In this document: in pieces, positions 63,910 through 64,000 of the stretch
Position numbering within the stretch: position 1 is the stretch's first letter
How the letters are laid out: every line of letters starts with the position of its first letter
Assembly: GCF_030406325.1 (NCBI RefSeq)
Contig: NZ_JAUEQY010000021.1
Coordinates: 124,001-188,000, forward strand
Origin: Actinomadura sp. DC4
Lineage (GTDB): Bacteria; Actinomycetota; Actinomycetes; Streptosporangiales; Streptosporangiaceae
Direction: 5' to 3'
Length of the DNA stretch: 64,000 bases
Position numbers and translations under genes: made by a program
Notes under the pieces: generated by a model
What the model was told of the DNA's origin: nothing
The model's input: only the letters and a program-made list of their open reading frames with translations
Databases searched by the model: none

Positions 63910-64000
63910 GGACCTTACCTGTCGGCTGCGGCCCGACGCTCACGCCTCACGCGAGCGGATCTTGCGCGGACACCTACGGGCGGGTAGGGACCAGCACCTG

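Overview
The window is 64 kb of high-GC (about 70%) actinobacterial chromosome with dense gene packing, many GTG starts and many 1-4 base stop/start overlaps. WhiB1/WblE, SigR-RsrA, a SigB-like sigma factor with its anti-sigma partner, a fused 2-oxoglutarate decarboxylase (Kgd), nickel superoxide dismutase, DUF397 and DUF5753 proteins and a DasR-like GntR regulator point to a Streptomyces-like filamentous actinomycete. Steroid-type genes with KstR-like operators suggest Streptosporangiales (Thermomonosporaceae-like) rather than Streptomyces itself; this is inference from gene content. No rRNA, tRNA, CRISPR array or intact transposon was seen. Layout: 1-0.9 kb, end of a DUF5753 regulator with its DUF397 partner. 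1-4.8 kb, a FadA5-like thiolase and two tandem CYP125-like P450s, each behind AACnnGTT palindromes; a fifth such site precedes a [3Fe-4S] ferredoxin and a zinc alcohol dehydrogenase at 11.4-12.7 kb. 5-8 kb, an overlapping glycosyltransferase, methyltransferase and QW-repeat toroid operon of unknown product. 8-29 kb, mixed accessory genes: a NADAR protein, a PARG, a VOC-ArsR-SRPBCC operon, an HxlR/methyltransferase pair, a 313-base IS5-family remnant, a 12-repeat Asp-box protein, an L,D-transpeptidase, a DUF1707 protein, an SDR/crotonase operon and a serpin. 29.7-46.6 kb, core metabolism and stress genes: kgd, a DUF4097-PadR operon, a VapBC module, malic enzyme, an amino-acid ABC transporter with two binding proteins, sodX/sodN, anti-sigma/sigma genes, a lipid kinase and whiB1. 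46.9-58.9 kb, pdtaS, biotin synthesis genes (bioF, bioD, bioB and probably bsaP) with a DasR-like regulator and two Uma2 copies inside, a DUF3311-symporter pair, a small biotinyl carrier and a biotin carboxylase. 59-63.8 kb, two membrane HD-GYP-type proteins, rsrA, sigR with a perfect self-type promoter, and a methyltransferase. The order membrane protein, lipid kinase, whiB1, pdtaS, biotinyl protein, rsrA, sigR is, from memory, that of M. tuberculosis Rv3217c-Rv3223c, and kgd, malic enzyme, ABC transporter, sodN, sigma, whiB, dasR, sigR also matches the S. coelicolor SCO5216-SCO5281 area, so the right half looks like an old conserved core into which the biotin block has been placed. Working together: the steroid-type genes look like one dispersed regulon; the biotin genes supply the cofactor for the carrier and carboxylase next to them; and SigR/RsrA, WhiB1, PdtaS, the SigB-like pair and NiSOD form a redox and stress control neighbourhood.
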